Assembly (NCBI GenBank): GCA_016202865.1
Contig: JACQNV010000025.1
Span: forward strand, 1-21,345
Direction of reading: 5' to 3'
DNA length: 21,345 nucleotides
Source: Candidatus Aenigmatarchaeota archaeon
GTDB lineage: Archaea; Aenigmatarchaeota; Aenigmatarchaeia; QMZP01; JACQNV01
This document shows positions 1-6,068 of this stretch, in pieces. Made by a program: the position numbers and the translations under genes. The stretch's first letter is position 1; each line of letters begins with the position of its first letter. The notes under the pieces are model-generated. The model saw only the letters and a program-made list of their open reading frames with translations, did no database searches and was not told the DNA's origin.

Positions 1-55
1 CTTTTTTCGTTTACTCTAGGAAAAAGGGCACTGAGCTACGGGCCCACACACAGTA

Positions 56-70
56 ATATTAATCTTATTA
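56..70 (+). promoter_or_regulatory. AT-rich TATA-like box for the first operon
   Basis: An AT-rich stretch (aatattaatcttatt) is centred about 25 bp before the ATG at 85, the spacing expected for a leaderless archaeal transcript. The preceding 55 bases contain a GGGCCC palindrome at about 40-45 but no recognisable gene, and no T-loop that would make them a tRNA end. Confidence 0.45.
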
Positions 71-84
71 TTAAAAGCTAGTTT

Positions 85-891
85 ATGAACGGCCCTTTAC
101 TGGCTTCTGTTGTTATAGTGGTTGGTCTGGTAGCTGCGTCCTATGTTTACTTAGCCGATGTGCCAATTTCCGGTAATCTTGTGAAAACAAAACAGCAAAC
201 CATAAGCCAAGCCCTCCAAGAGGCAAAATCACTTGTTTCTAATAATACAATTGTACCAAGTTTTAGTTCCACTAAGGCGCCACCAAAAATCACGCCAAAT
301 ACAACAACTTCACCATTCGTCTCACAAAGCCCCACTGTTAAAATAGCAAATAATACAAAAACGCAAAATACTCTCACACCCACAATAACACAACTTAACC
401 AAATTCAAACACCCTGTTCGGAGGAATGGTCCTGCTCAGATTGGTCTGTTTGTCAAAACAGCCAGCAGACAAGGAGTTGCACAGATTCAAAAAACTGCGG
501 AACAACAAAAGGCAAACCAATAGAGTCTCAAATATGTTCCCAATCTACACCAACACAAACACAGGCGAGCCAGCCAAAAATAGTGAATATAAAATTCGAT
601 GCAGATGGTGACGACAGGAAAAAAGAGAATTGGAACACAGAGTGGGTTGAGATTAGCGGTCAAAATATTGACATGTCTGTCTGGGTTTTGTCAGATTCTG
701 CAAATCACACATTCGTCTTTCCAGAAAGTTTTGTAATAAACGGTCTGATAAAAGTAAAATCAGGTTACGGAAATAACACGCAAACAGAGCTATATTTTGG
801 AGATGGACCAATATGGAACAATGACGGCGACACAGCTTTTTTGAAAGATAAAAATGGAAATTTGATAGATCAATACGATTATGGCGGATAA
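85..891 (+). CDS. Membrane-anchored surface protein with TSP1-like segment and lamin-tail domain
   Basis: Residues 5-23 form one hydrophobic helix with a short N-terminus, so this is likely a signal anchor with the rest outside the cell. Residues 30-110 are a Thr/Ser/Pro/Gln-rich linker with several N-x-T sequons. Residues 111-151 hold six cysteines (111, 117, 123, 132, 138, 151) in a W-x-C-S-x-W thrombospondin type 1-like pattern, often seen in DPANN surface proteins. Residues 165-268 match a lamin-tail (LTD) fold: WVEI, VWVLSD, HTFVFP, LYFG, IWNNDGDTAFL and a final IDQYDYG. LTD domains usually mediate extracellular or membrane-surface binding. The ligand is unknown. The last 11 bp overlap the NUDIX gene, so the two are probably co-translated. 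Confidence 0.8.
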   Translation: MNGPLLASVVIVVGLVAASYVYLADVPISGNLVKTKQQTISQALQEAKSLVSNNTIVPSFSSTKAPPKITPNTTTSPFVSQSPTVKIANNTKTQNTLTPTITQLNQIQTPCSEEWSCSDWSVCQNSQQTRSCTDSKNCGTTKGKPIESQICSQSTPTQTQASQPKIVNIKFDADGDDRKKENWNTEWVEISGQNIDMSVWVLSDSANHTFVFPESFVINGLIKVKSGYGNNTQTELYFGDGPIWNNDGDTAFLKDKNGNLIDQYDYGG

Positions 892-1309
892 AAATCAGGT
901 TGTTGGAGTTGGCGCGGGTTTTATTATAGTTGAAAACGGGAAAACCTTTCTTGCAAAAAGGAAAGGGTCGCATGCTGAAGGGTGTTATGGCTCATGTGGC
1001 GGACATCTGGAAAGCGGCGAGACGATAGAGGAGTGTCTGAAGCGCGAGGCGAAGGAAGAATTGGGTATTGAAATTGAGATCGTGAAATTTCTCTGCTGCT
1101 TCAACATGATAAAATATGGGAAGCATTACATGGATTTGGAATTCTTGGCGAAAATTAAAAATGGTGAGCCAAAGATAATGGAGCCAGACAGGATAGAAAA
1201 TATTGGGTGGTATGACCTAAACAGCCTACCTTCACCGCTTTTCGAGCCGCTAAAGGTCGCTTTGGATGCCTACAAAACCGGGAAAACTTTTTATGAGGTG
1301 AAGGAGTAG
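881..1309 (+). CDS. NUDIX hydrolase
   Basis: A complete 142-aa NUDIX hydrolase. The NUDIX box G-x5-E-x7-REUxEExGU is intact: G41, E47, R55, E56, E59, E60, G62. These residues bind the divalent metal that cleaves a nucleoside diphosphate linked to another group. The substrate cannot be read from sequence. The family includes 8-oxo-dGTP, ADP-ribose and capped-nucleotide hydrolases, and the short single-domain form with GxGxFI and the FLAKRK strand resembles MutT/ADP-ribose-type enzymes. The ATG lies inside the end of the lamin-tail gene (11 bp overlap), which makes this the second gene of an operon with the methyltransferase 6 bp downstream. Confidence 0.92.
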   Translation: MADKNQVVGVGAGFIIVENGKTFLAKRKGSHAEGCYGSCGGHLESGETIEECLKREAKEELGIEIEIVKFLCCFNMIKYGKHYMDLEFLAKIKNGEPKIMEPDRIENIGWYDLNSLPSPLFEPLKVALDAYKTGKTFYEVKE

Positions 1310-1315
1310 ACAAAT

Positions 1316-2038
1316 ATGGAAGGTCATAATGTAGATCTCTGGAAAAGATCTGAGCCAACATTCCAAACAGATTTTTTGGTTAGAGAGAAAATCCCAACAT
1401 GGCTTGGAGATGTGAGAAACAAAAAGATTCTGGATGCTGGTTGTGGAGAAGGTTATGTTGCCAGAAAGCTGGCCAAACTTGAGGCCAAAATAAAAGCAAT
1501 AGACAGCGACCCTAAAATGATTTCACTGGCAAAATCATGCGAGGAAAACAGTGGTATAGAATATAAAATAGGAAATGTTTTGGAATTAGAAAAATTTTAC
1601 AAAAAAGAGGAATTTGATATTGTTTTATTCAGTGGCGTTCCACCATTTTTTGATGAGCATCAATTATTGAAGTTGTGTAAAAATGGTTTTTATGTCCTTA
1701 GAAAAGGTGGGACTATTTTGCTAACAACAAACCATACACGATCATACTTTGAAAAGGCAAAATCCAGGTGGCTAGAGTTTCTTACAGAGCCAAATACGAA
1801 ACTGGGGAGCCAGAAATTCAATCTCAATTTTTACACTCCGGATAAACAAAAAGCTTTCAGTGGTGAAGCGTGGATACATACACCAGAGCAAATTAAAAAA
1901 ATATTAACAGAATCTGGATTCCAAATTAGTCATGTGTATCAACCCCTAGCCAAAGAAGAGATGAAACACCACCCTGAAATGTGGGGCGATGAGGATAAAA
2001 TACCATATCATCTAGCTGTTGTTGGAGTAAAATTATGA
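1316..2038 (+). CDS. Class I SAM-dependent methyltransferase
   Basis: This 240-aa protein has a Rossmann-type methyltransferase core. Motif I is ILDAGCGEGYVARKL (residues 38-52). The acidic residue ending strand 2 (AIDSD, D63) should bind the ribose of SAM. FDIVLFSGV follows as the motif IV region, and GGTILLTTN as the strand-5 region. It resembles UbiG/Methyltransf_11-like small-molecule or protein methyltransferases, but nothing defines the acceptor. The C-terminal portion (about 150-240) is probably a substrate lid. The stop overlaps the ASCH start by 4 bp (ATGA), so translation is likely coupled. Confidence 0.88.
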   Translation: MEGHNVDLWKRSEPTFQTDFLVREKIPTWLGDVRNKKILDAGCGEGYVARKLAKLEAKIKAIDSDPKMISLAKSCEENSGIEYKIGNVLELEKFYKKEEFDIVLFSGVPPFFDEHQLLKLCKNGFYVLRKGGTILLTTNHTRSYFEKAKSRWLEFLTEPNTKLGSQKFNLNFYTPDKQKAFSGEAWIHTPEQIKKILTESGFQISHVYQPLAKEEMKHHPEMWGDEDKIPYHLAVVGVKL

Positions 2039-2442
2039 AAGCCCTCTCACTTAGACAGCCATATGTTGAATTGATTTTACAGGGAAAGAAGACAATGGAA
2101 AGTAGGCCATGGAACACAAAATTTAGAGGAGAGTTCTTGATACACACGGCCATGGCAATTTCTGAACCAGCTTGCAGGAGATTTGGTTTTGATCCAAAAA
2201 CAATGGACAGGGGCCGTATTGTTGGAAAAGCTGTTTTGGTTGATGTTAAAGAATACACAACAGACGAAGACTACTTGAAAGATTCGGATAAACACCTAGG
2301 CTCAAAGCAAGGCCTTGAAGAATTTGGCTGGATTGGAAAGAAAAAATACGGCTTTGTTTTGGAAAATGTGAAGAGGGTAAAACCGATAGAGGTGAAAGGA
2401 CAGTTAGGTTTTTTTGAAGTTGATATAAAAATTAAAGACTAG
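2035..2442 (+). CDS. ASCH domain protein
   Basis: The 135-aa product is almost entirely an ASCH domain. The N-terminus (ALSLRQPYVELILQGKKT-ESR) shows the typical G-K-K-T-x-E-x-R signature (G17, K18, K19, T20, E22, R24), followed by GEFLIHTA and a final GFFEVD strand. ASCH domains have a PUA-like beta-barrel and bind RNA; some have been shown to act as nucleases or amidohydrolases on modified nucleosides. Its place after a NUDIX hydrolase and a methyltransferase suggests nucleotide or RNA-modification housekeeping, but that is inference. The 4-bp overlap with the methyltransferase supports one operon. The stop lies one base from the stop of the convergent 52-aa ORF. Confidence 0.9.
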   Translation: MKALSLRQPYVELILQGKKTMESRPWNTKFRGEFLIHTAMAISEPACRRFGFDPKTMDRGRIVGKAVLVDVKEYTTDEDYLKDSDKHLGSKQGLEEFGWIGKKKYGFVLENVKRVKPIEVKGQLGFFEVDIKIKD

Positions 2443-2443
2443 A

Positions 2444-2602
2444 TCAACTTTTCAAATATTCTGGTTTAATATCCCTCAATATCTGCGCCATTGATCGGTT
2501 TCTAAGATTCGATCCAACATAGACAAAAACACCTTCAAGATCTGGATGTGGTTCCAAGCGCCCAAGCCGCCTAAAGTTATCACCTTCTTGAAAGTCATTC
2601 AT
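2444..2602 (-). CDS. Small 52-aa hypothetical protein coupled to the CBS gene
   Basis: An uninterrupted 52-codon frame on the minus strand begins with an ATG overlapping the CBS stop codon (ATGA, 4 bp) and ends just before the convergent ASCH stop. It fills the gap exactly, which is the main evidence that it is real. The product starts MNDFQEGDNFRRLGRLEPH, has a short hydrophobic strand (GVFVYVG) and ends in a charged helix-like segment (MAQILRDIKPEYLKS). I recognise no family. It is most likely a small soluble protein translated together with the CBS protein. Confidence 0.55.
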   Translation of the reverse strand: MNDFQEGDNFRRLGRLEPHPDLEGVFVYVGSNLRNRSMAQILRDIKPEYLKS

Positions 2603-3159
2603 AAATTAGCCTCGCTGTCCTCTTCCACGCCTTCGTCGTTCCTGCAGTCCTCACAGTACCATTTGCCGTCTGTGTGCCTCAAATCCTCAGAAAAATCACC
2701 GCATTTCTCGCAAATACCAGAAATTACTTCACCTGGTTCGGCAACAAGATCTGCCCTCGCCTTAAGTTTGTCTTTAAGCATTTCTATCAACTCTGGAGCA
2801 GCTAGAAGTATCTCTTTGTCTGTTAAAATTCCAACAAGCCTGCCCTTATCAACAACAGGCACACGCTTTATACCGATTTCGTTCATCTCCTTTATGACAC
2901 TAAGTAAATCATCGTCTGGTTTTGCGACCAAAAATCTTTTTTGCTTGAACTCCTTGACCTTCACTGTATTTGGGTTTTTACCATGCGCAACAACATTAAC
3001 TATATCCTCCCTTGTGACGATTCCCACTGGTTTTTTGGATTTCAATACCACTGCAGAACCAACATTATTATTTGCCATTTTTTTTGCTACTTCAGAAATA
3101 GTGTCTTCTGGGCTTACTGTGATTACACCGCGCCTCATTATGTTTTTTATCCGCACCAT
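2599..3159 (-). CDS. CBS-domain pair protein with C-terminal zinc ribbon
   Basis: This protein has 186 residues from the ATG at 3159. It contains two tandem CBS motifs, about 5-60 (IMRRGVITVSPEDTISEVAKK...GIVTREDIV) and about 65-125 (FLVAKPDDDLLSVIKEM...LVGILTDKEIL). Such pairs form a Bateman module that usually binds adenosyl ligands (AMP, ATP, SAM). A C-terminal zinc ribbon follows, with C150-x2-C153 and C169-x2-C172, then an acidic tail. CBS plus zinc-ribbon proteins are common in archaea and are thought to be ligand-sensing regulators, but the target is not visible. A TTG two codons upstream could extend it by two residues; the ATG is preferred. Confidence 0.88.
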   Translation of the reverse strand: MVRIKNIMRRGVITVSPEDTISEVAKKMANNNVGSAVVLKSKKPVGIVTREDIVNVVAHGKNPNTVKVKEFKQKRFLVAKPDDDLLSVIKEMNEIGIKRVPVVDKGRLVGILTDKEILLAAPELIEMLKDKLKARADLVAEPGEVISGICEKCGDFSEDLRHTDGKWYCEDCRNDEGVEEDSEANL

Positions 3160-3202
3160 AAGCAACCAAATATATAAGGGATCCCTAACCCAAGCACTAA
3201 TT

Positions 3203-3212
3203 AATATTTATA
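3203..3212 (+). promoter_or_regulatory. TATA box for the 39-aa ORF / prenyl synthase transcript
   Basis: The box aatatttata lies about 26 bp before the ATG at 3234, so the mRNA probably starts at or next to that ATG. The reverse complement is also TATA-like (TATAAATATT) and could serve the divergent CBS gene with a short leader. A second AT-rich box at 3169-3177 (TATATA) is too close to the CBS ATG to be its leaderless promoter. Confidence 0.5.
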
Positions 3213-3233
3213 GCTTGCCTAGTTATTAAAACT

Positions 3234-3353
3234 ATGTCAACCGATGAGAAGCTTGTTGATATGCTGGTTGGGAGTGTTGAAAACCAATATAACTGGGTAA
3301 GGGCTTTAAAACTCTGTTCAGAGAAAACTATAGAAGAGAGATATGGCAGATGA
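3234..3353 (+). CDS. Possible 39-aa leader protein overlapping the prenyl synthase gene
   Basis: An ATG 26 bp downstream of a good TATA box opens a 39-codon frame (MSTDEKLVDMLVGSVENQYN..., ending EERYGR) whose stop lies 8 bp inside the prenyl synthase gene (11 bp overlap). The composition is protein-like: amphipathic and helical, with no low-complexity run. Promoter position favours it as the first cistron of the transcript. No family is recognised. It may be a small protein, or a leader whose translation delivers ribosomes to the overlapping start. Confidence 0.5.
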   Translation: MSTDEKLVDMLVGSVENQYNWVRALKLCSEKTIEERYGR

Positions 3354-4422
3354 AAGTGATATAGTAAAACTTCTTGAAGAGAAAAAAGAGGTCATAGACA
3401 ATTGCATAAAGAAATATATACCTGAAAAATTTGATGAAAAATATCTAGAATGGGCGCTTGGAAAACCGAGATACAAGTATAGTGTAGAGGCCCTGAACAA
3501 GTCTATTGCAGAGCCTGTGTGGGACTTGCTGAATAGGGGCGGAAAGAGATGGAGGCCTGTTCTATTTCTGTTGATTGCAGAAGCGCTTGGAGGCGACCCA
3601 AAAAAATATCTGGATTTGGTTGTTGTGCCTGAAGTCATACATAATGGAACATTAATGGTGGATGACATTGAGGACCAGTCAGAAACAAGGAGAGGTAAGC
3701 CATGCACGCACAAAATATTTGGTGAGGATATTGCGATAAATGCTGGAAACACAATGTATTACCTGCCTCTATTGGTTTTGATGAAGAATAAGGACAAATT
3801 GTCTGACAAAGTTTTAGTAAAATTGTACGAGACCTATACACAGGAAATGATAAATGTTTCTTCTGGGCAGGGAACCGATATAGCATGGCACAAAGGCATA
3901 GCCAATTCTGATAACATAACAGAAGCAGAATACATGCAAATGTGCGCATATAAGACAGGATGCCTTTCTAGAATGTCAGCAAAGCTTGGTGCAATTGTGG
4001 CCGGAGCAGGCGATGACACTGTTGAGAAAATAGGAAAATTTGCAGAGGCTATAGGTGTCGCTTTCCAGATACAGGATGATGTCCTGAGCGCATCTGGCGA
4101 GGCCTTCCAAAAAAAGAAAGGTTATGGCGATGATATAACAGAAGGCAAAAGGACGCTAATTGTGATAAACACCTTGAAAAAGGCTGGCGAAAAAGACAGA
4201 AAAAGGCTTATTGAGATTTTAAACATACACACAAGGGATGAAAAGCTAATAACAGAGGCTCTGGGTATTCTGAAGAAGTATGGTGGTGTAGATTATGCCA
4301 AAGGTGTTGCAAAGGAGATGGTCAGGAACACATGGAAAGAAGTTGATTCAATTTTGAAGCCGTCTGATGCCAAAGAGAAGCTTAAAAAGTTTGTTGACTA
4401 CCTTGTAGAAAGGAGCATATAA
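3343..4422 (+). CDS. idsA: Long-chain (geranylgeranyl-type) prenyl diphosphate synthase
   Basis: The 359-aa trans-prenyltransferase condenses isopentenyl diphosphate with an allylic diphosphate to make the C20 or longer precursor of archaeal ether lipids. It shows GGKRWRP (66-72), the first aspartate-rich motif DDIED (107-111) with downstream RRGK, and the second region FQIQDD (D245, D246) followed by GYGDDITEGKRT (260-271). The third acidic position of the second motif is Ser249 (DDVLS), a variation also tolerated in eukaryotic GGPP synthases. The residue five before the first motif is Gly102, which does not block chain growth and fits a C20 or longer product. The start is inside the upstream small ORF, so the gene is probably translationally coupled to it. 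Confidence 0.93.
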   Translation: MADESDIVKLLEEKKEVIDNCIKKYIPEKFDEKYLEWALGKPRYKYSVEALNKSIAEPVWDLLNRGGKRWRPVLFLLIAEALGGDPKKYLDLVVVPEVIHNGTLMVDDIEDQSETRRGKPCTHKIFGEDIAINAGNTMYYLPLLVLMKNKDKLSDKVLVKLYETYTQEMINVSSGQGTDIAWHKGIANSDNITEAEYMQMCAYKTGCLSRMSAKLGAIVAGAGDDTVEKIGKFAEAIGVAFQIQDDVLSASGEAFQKKKGYGDDITEGKRTLIVINTLKKAGEKDRKRLIEILNIHTRDEKLITEALGILKKYGGVDYAKGVAKEMVRNTWKEVDSILKPSDAKEKLKKFVDYLVERSI

Positions 4423-4432
4423 TGGGTAAATG

Positions 4433-4461
4433 AGGGAGGTGTCGGAACCGTAGGTTCTAAC
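4433..4461 (+). promoter_or_regulatory. Shine-Dalgarno separated from its start by a small hairpin
   Basis: A strong SD-like GGGAGGTG (4434-4441) lies 20 nt before the ATG at 4462, too far for normal use. The spacer holds GAACC-GTA-GGTTC (4445-4457, extendable by one G-U pair). Folding this stem would bring the SD to a usable distance. This is a reading of the sequence, not evidence of regulation. Confidence 0.35.
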
Positions 4462-4764
4462 ATGCAAAGATATATTTTTTCGCTGATAGATGTCATAGCT
4501 GCAATTCTCCTAATTGTTACAGCAATGAGATCTGCTGTTGTTTTGGAGCTGGCGTTGCCAATAATTATTTTGCTTGGAATACGCGGTGGTTATTATGCTA
4601 TCAATGAGTCTAAGCTTCTGGCAATATTGTACATAACCTTCGCGGTTGTTTTGGTCTTGTCATATGTTGCTTTGATAACAGCATCTGTTGCAATATTCTT
4701 CGCTGTTTTATTGTTCATCAAAGGAATCTTTGAGTTCCTGAAGGAGGGCCTGAGGCCGATTTAG
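4462..4764 (+). CDS. Small four-helix membrane protein (paralogue of the protein at 5012-5311)
   Basis: This 100-aa very hydrophobic protein has about four membrane segments (roughly 4-21, 25-40, 52-68, 70-90) and a short basic C-terminus. I do not recognise the family. It aligns almost without gaps with the product of 5012-5311: Ile9-Asp10 in helix 1, a G-x-Y at 42-44, and a lysine near 87 in the last helix recur at the same positions. The two flank a DUF357 gene with spacings of 2 bp and a 4-bp overlap, so the three probably act as a set in the membrane. Confidence 0.75.
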   Translation: MQRYIFSLIDVIAAILLIVTAMRSAVVLELALPIIILLGIRGGYYAINESKLLAILYITFAVVLVLSYVALITASVAIFFAVLLFIKGIFEFLKEGLRPI

Positions 4765-4766
4765 AT

Positions 4767-5015
4767 ATGGAAACAAATTCTGTTCTAGAAAAAGAAACAT
4801 TGAAGTGGTTGGAAAAGCTGGAGAAGCGGGTAAAGGCGGCCAAGGTTATAGATAAAAAGGTCAGCGGTGAAATGGAAAATGTGAAAGCCTATCTAAAAGA
4901 CAGCGCGCACTTTTTTGGAAAAAAAGATTTTGTGCGAGCCTTTGAAGCAGTGATATACGCATATGGTATATATGAAGCATGCTTTAGGATGGGACTGGTT
5001 GAGGAGACAGGATGA
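4767..5015 (+). CDS. DUF357-family protein
   Basis: This 82-aa soluble helical protein has the DUF357 pattern: an N-terminal charged helix (LEKETLKWLEKLEKRVKAAK), a central segment AYLKDSAHFFGKKDFVRAFE, and the conserved AVIYAYGIYEACFRMGL ending. DUF357 is an archaeal family of unknown function, predicted to be a helical hairpin. It sits between two related membrane proteins, 2 bp after the first and overlapping the second by 4 bp. An inferred role is a cytoplasmic partner of the membrane pair. Confidence 0.75.
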   Translation: METNSVLEKETLKWLEKLEKRVKAAKVIDKKVSGEMENVKAYLKDSAHFFGKKDFVRAFEAVIYAYGIYEACFRMGLVEETG

Positions 5016-5311
5016 TTCTATTTGTATTGGGAATGATTGATTTAGCAACGGGGGTTTTGCTACTTTTGTCAATAGGCCATATACAGCTTGGTTTTACCAT
5101 AACAATGATCCATGCTATTTTCATGTTCGGAAAGGGGCTTTATAGCTTGGCTTGGAAAAGCTACTTCGCATCCTTTACTGACATGGCCTCTGGAGGAATA
5201 CTAATCTTTCTATCACAAACAATATTTCTCCACTACTCGCTTGTGGCCATTGTTGGGGCTCTGATGATCATAAAAAGCCTGCAAAGCATGATTTTTGGGA
5301 TAATACGCTAA
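5012..5311 (+). CDS. Small four-helix membrane protein (paralogue of the protein at 4462-4764)
   Basis: This 99-aa hydrophobic protein has about four membrane segments (2-20, 26-46, 53-70, 73-95). The first helix carries Ile9-Asp10, the second ends in KGLY (41-44) and the last contains K88, matching positions in the upstream membrane protein. I do not recognise a named family. Its ATG overlaps the DUF357 stop (ATGA), so it is translationally coupled. Confidence 0.75.
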   Translation: MILFVLGMIDLATGVLLLLSIGHIQLGFTITMIHAIFMFGKGLYSLAWKSYFASFTDMASGGILIFLSQTIFLHYSLVAIVGALMIIKSLQSMIFGIIR

Positions 5312-5318
5312 CTCTACA

Positions 5319-5331
5319 TTTTTTAAACCTT
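5319..5331 (+). promoter_or_regulatory. TATA box for the 5389 gene
   Basis: The T/A-rich box ttttttaaacctt lies after the end of the previous operon. It predicts a start near 5350 and a leader of about 40 nt, one of the few long leaders in this window. Confidence 0.4.
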
Positions 5332-5352
5332 TGCGGCTAAAAGAAGTATAAG

Positions 5353-5376
5353 GAGAGCTTTGTCGGCAGAACTCTC
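5353..5376 (+). promoter_or_regulatory. Leader hairpin containing an SD-like sequence
   Basis: GAGAG (5353-5357) pairs with CTCTC (5372-5376), extended past one mismatch by TTTG/CAGA and closed by a TCGG loop. The 5' arm contains the SD-like GGAGAG. The ATG is 12 nt past the stem. Folding would hide the SD, so it could modulate translation of the membrane protein at 5389. Confidence 0.35.
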
Positions 5377-5388
5377 GTAAATCGCATT

Positions 5389-5721
5389 ATGTCTGGTATA
5401 GAGGAATCAACCATAGTTGGAAAAACAACAGCACTAAAGGGGTTTTTGGCAGGCGGCTTGTTTTTGATCTCATTCTTCATCAGCATAGACATGTTCTTCA
5501 AGACCCTGATTTTCTTTTATGGGATAATAGCCCTCTTGGACGGTTTGATACCATCTAAACAAGAAGAGTATTACCCAATCTCACTTTTCGCAGGCATACT
5601 GATAGGGTTTGTCTTATCTATAGTCTTCTACCACTATTTTGGGTTGAATTATGTTTATTTGATAATTGCAGTTGCCACTGTGACCTATGTCTACAGGGCA
5701 GTATTGAAAATAAAGAGCTAG
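5389..5721 (+). CDS. Hypothetical multi-pass membrane protein
   Basis: This 110-aa protein has a polar N-terminus (1-16) followed by about four hydrophobic segments (17-33, 36-53, 64-83, 88-105) and a basic C-terminal end (RAVLKIKS), which suggests the C-terminus is cytoplasmic. No catalytic motif or family is recognisable. It follows the DUF357 cassette with its own promoter and a structured leader, so it may be functionally related but is separately controlled. Confidence 0.7.
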   Translation: MSGIEESTIVGKTTALKGFLAGGLFLISFFISIDMFFKTLIFFYGIIALLDGLIPSKQEEYYPISLFAGILIGFVLSIVFYHYFGLNYVYLIIAVATVTYVYRAVLKIKS

Positions 5722-5728
5722 TGATGAG

Positions 5729-5738
5729 CTTATAAATT
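5729..5738 (+). promoter_or_regulatory. TATA box for the OB-fold / PCNA operon
   Basis: The box cttataaatt is centred about 35 bp before the ATG at 5769, predicting a start near 5760 with a very short leader. Confidence 0.5.
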
Positions 5739-5768
5739 TTAGATTTAAGAATAGGTTGTAAACTCCCT

Positions 5769-6068
5769 ATGGCAGACAGACGCTTACCAGCTGTTGAAAG
5801 GAAAATAGCAGATGTAAGCGAGAGAGATATTAGGATAAGGTTGTTGGGAACTATAATTGACAAGCAGGAAGATTTTATAGTTCTTGATGATGGAACCGGG
5901 AAGATAAAAATTGGATGCCAGACAACCTTTGACCAAAACCAGCTAATACGGGTGCTGGGGAAAGTTGTTGTGGGAGAAAACGGCGTTGAGGTTCAAAGCG
6001 AGTTTATACAAAACATGGAAAAGCTTGATTTGGATCTTCTAAAAGCTGTAAATGATATTTATGTCTAG
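5769..6068 (+). CDS. OB-fold (RPA/Stn1-like) nucleic-acid-binding protein
   Basis: This 99-aa single OB-fold protein begins RRLPAVERKIADV, then DIRIRLLGTII, the hallmark strand-loop LDDGTGKIKIG (40-50), IRVLGKVVV and a C-terminal helix LDLDLLKAVNDIY. This order matches small archaeal RPA-associated and RMI/Stn1-like OB proteins that bind single-stranded DNA. The last 8 bp overlap the PCNA gene, which strongly suggests a replication or repair role. It could be the single-stranded-DNA-binding subunit of an RPA-like complex, but whether it has a partner cannot be told here. Confidence 0.75.
   Translation: MADRRLPAVERKIADVSERDIRIRLLGTIIDKQEDFIVLDDGTGKIKIGCQTTFDQNQLIRVLGKVVVGENGVEVQSEFIQNMEKLDLDLLKAVNDIYV

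Noticed and set aside
1..55. Possible tRNA 3' end or RNA gene at the left edge (CTACGGGCCCAC)
   Set aside because: There is no T-arm consensus (GGTTCRA) or matching 5' strand; GGGCCC is a short self-palindrome only.
2546..3229. Long plus-strand frame opposite the CBS gene (serine/leucine-rich)
   Set aside because: Its low-complexity Ser/Leu composition is the mirror of the CBS coding strand, whose product has clear domains.
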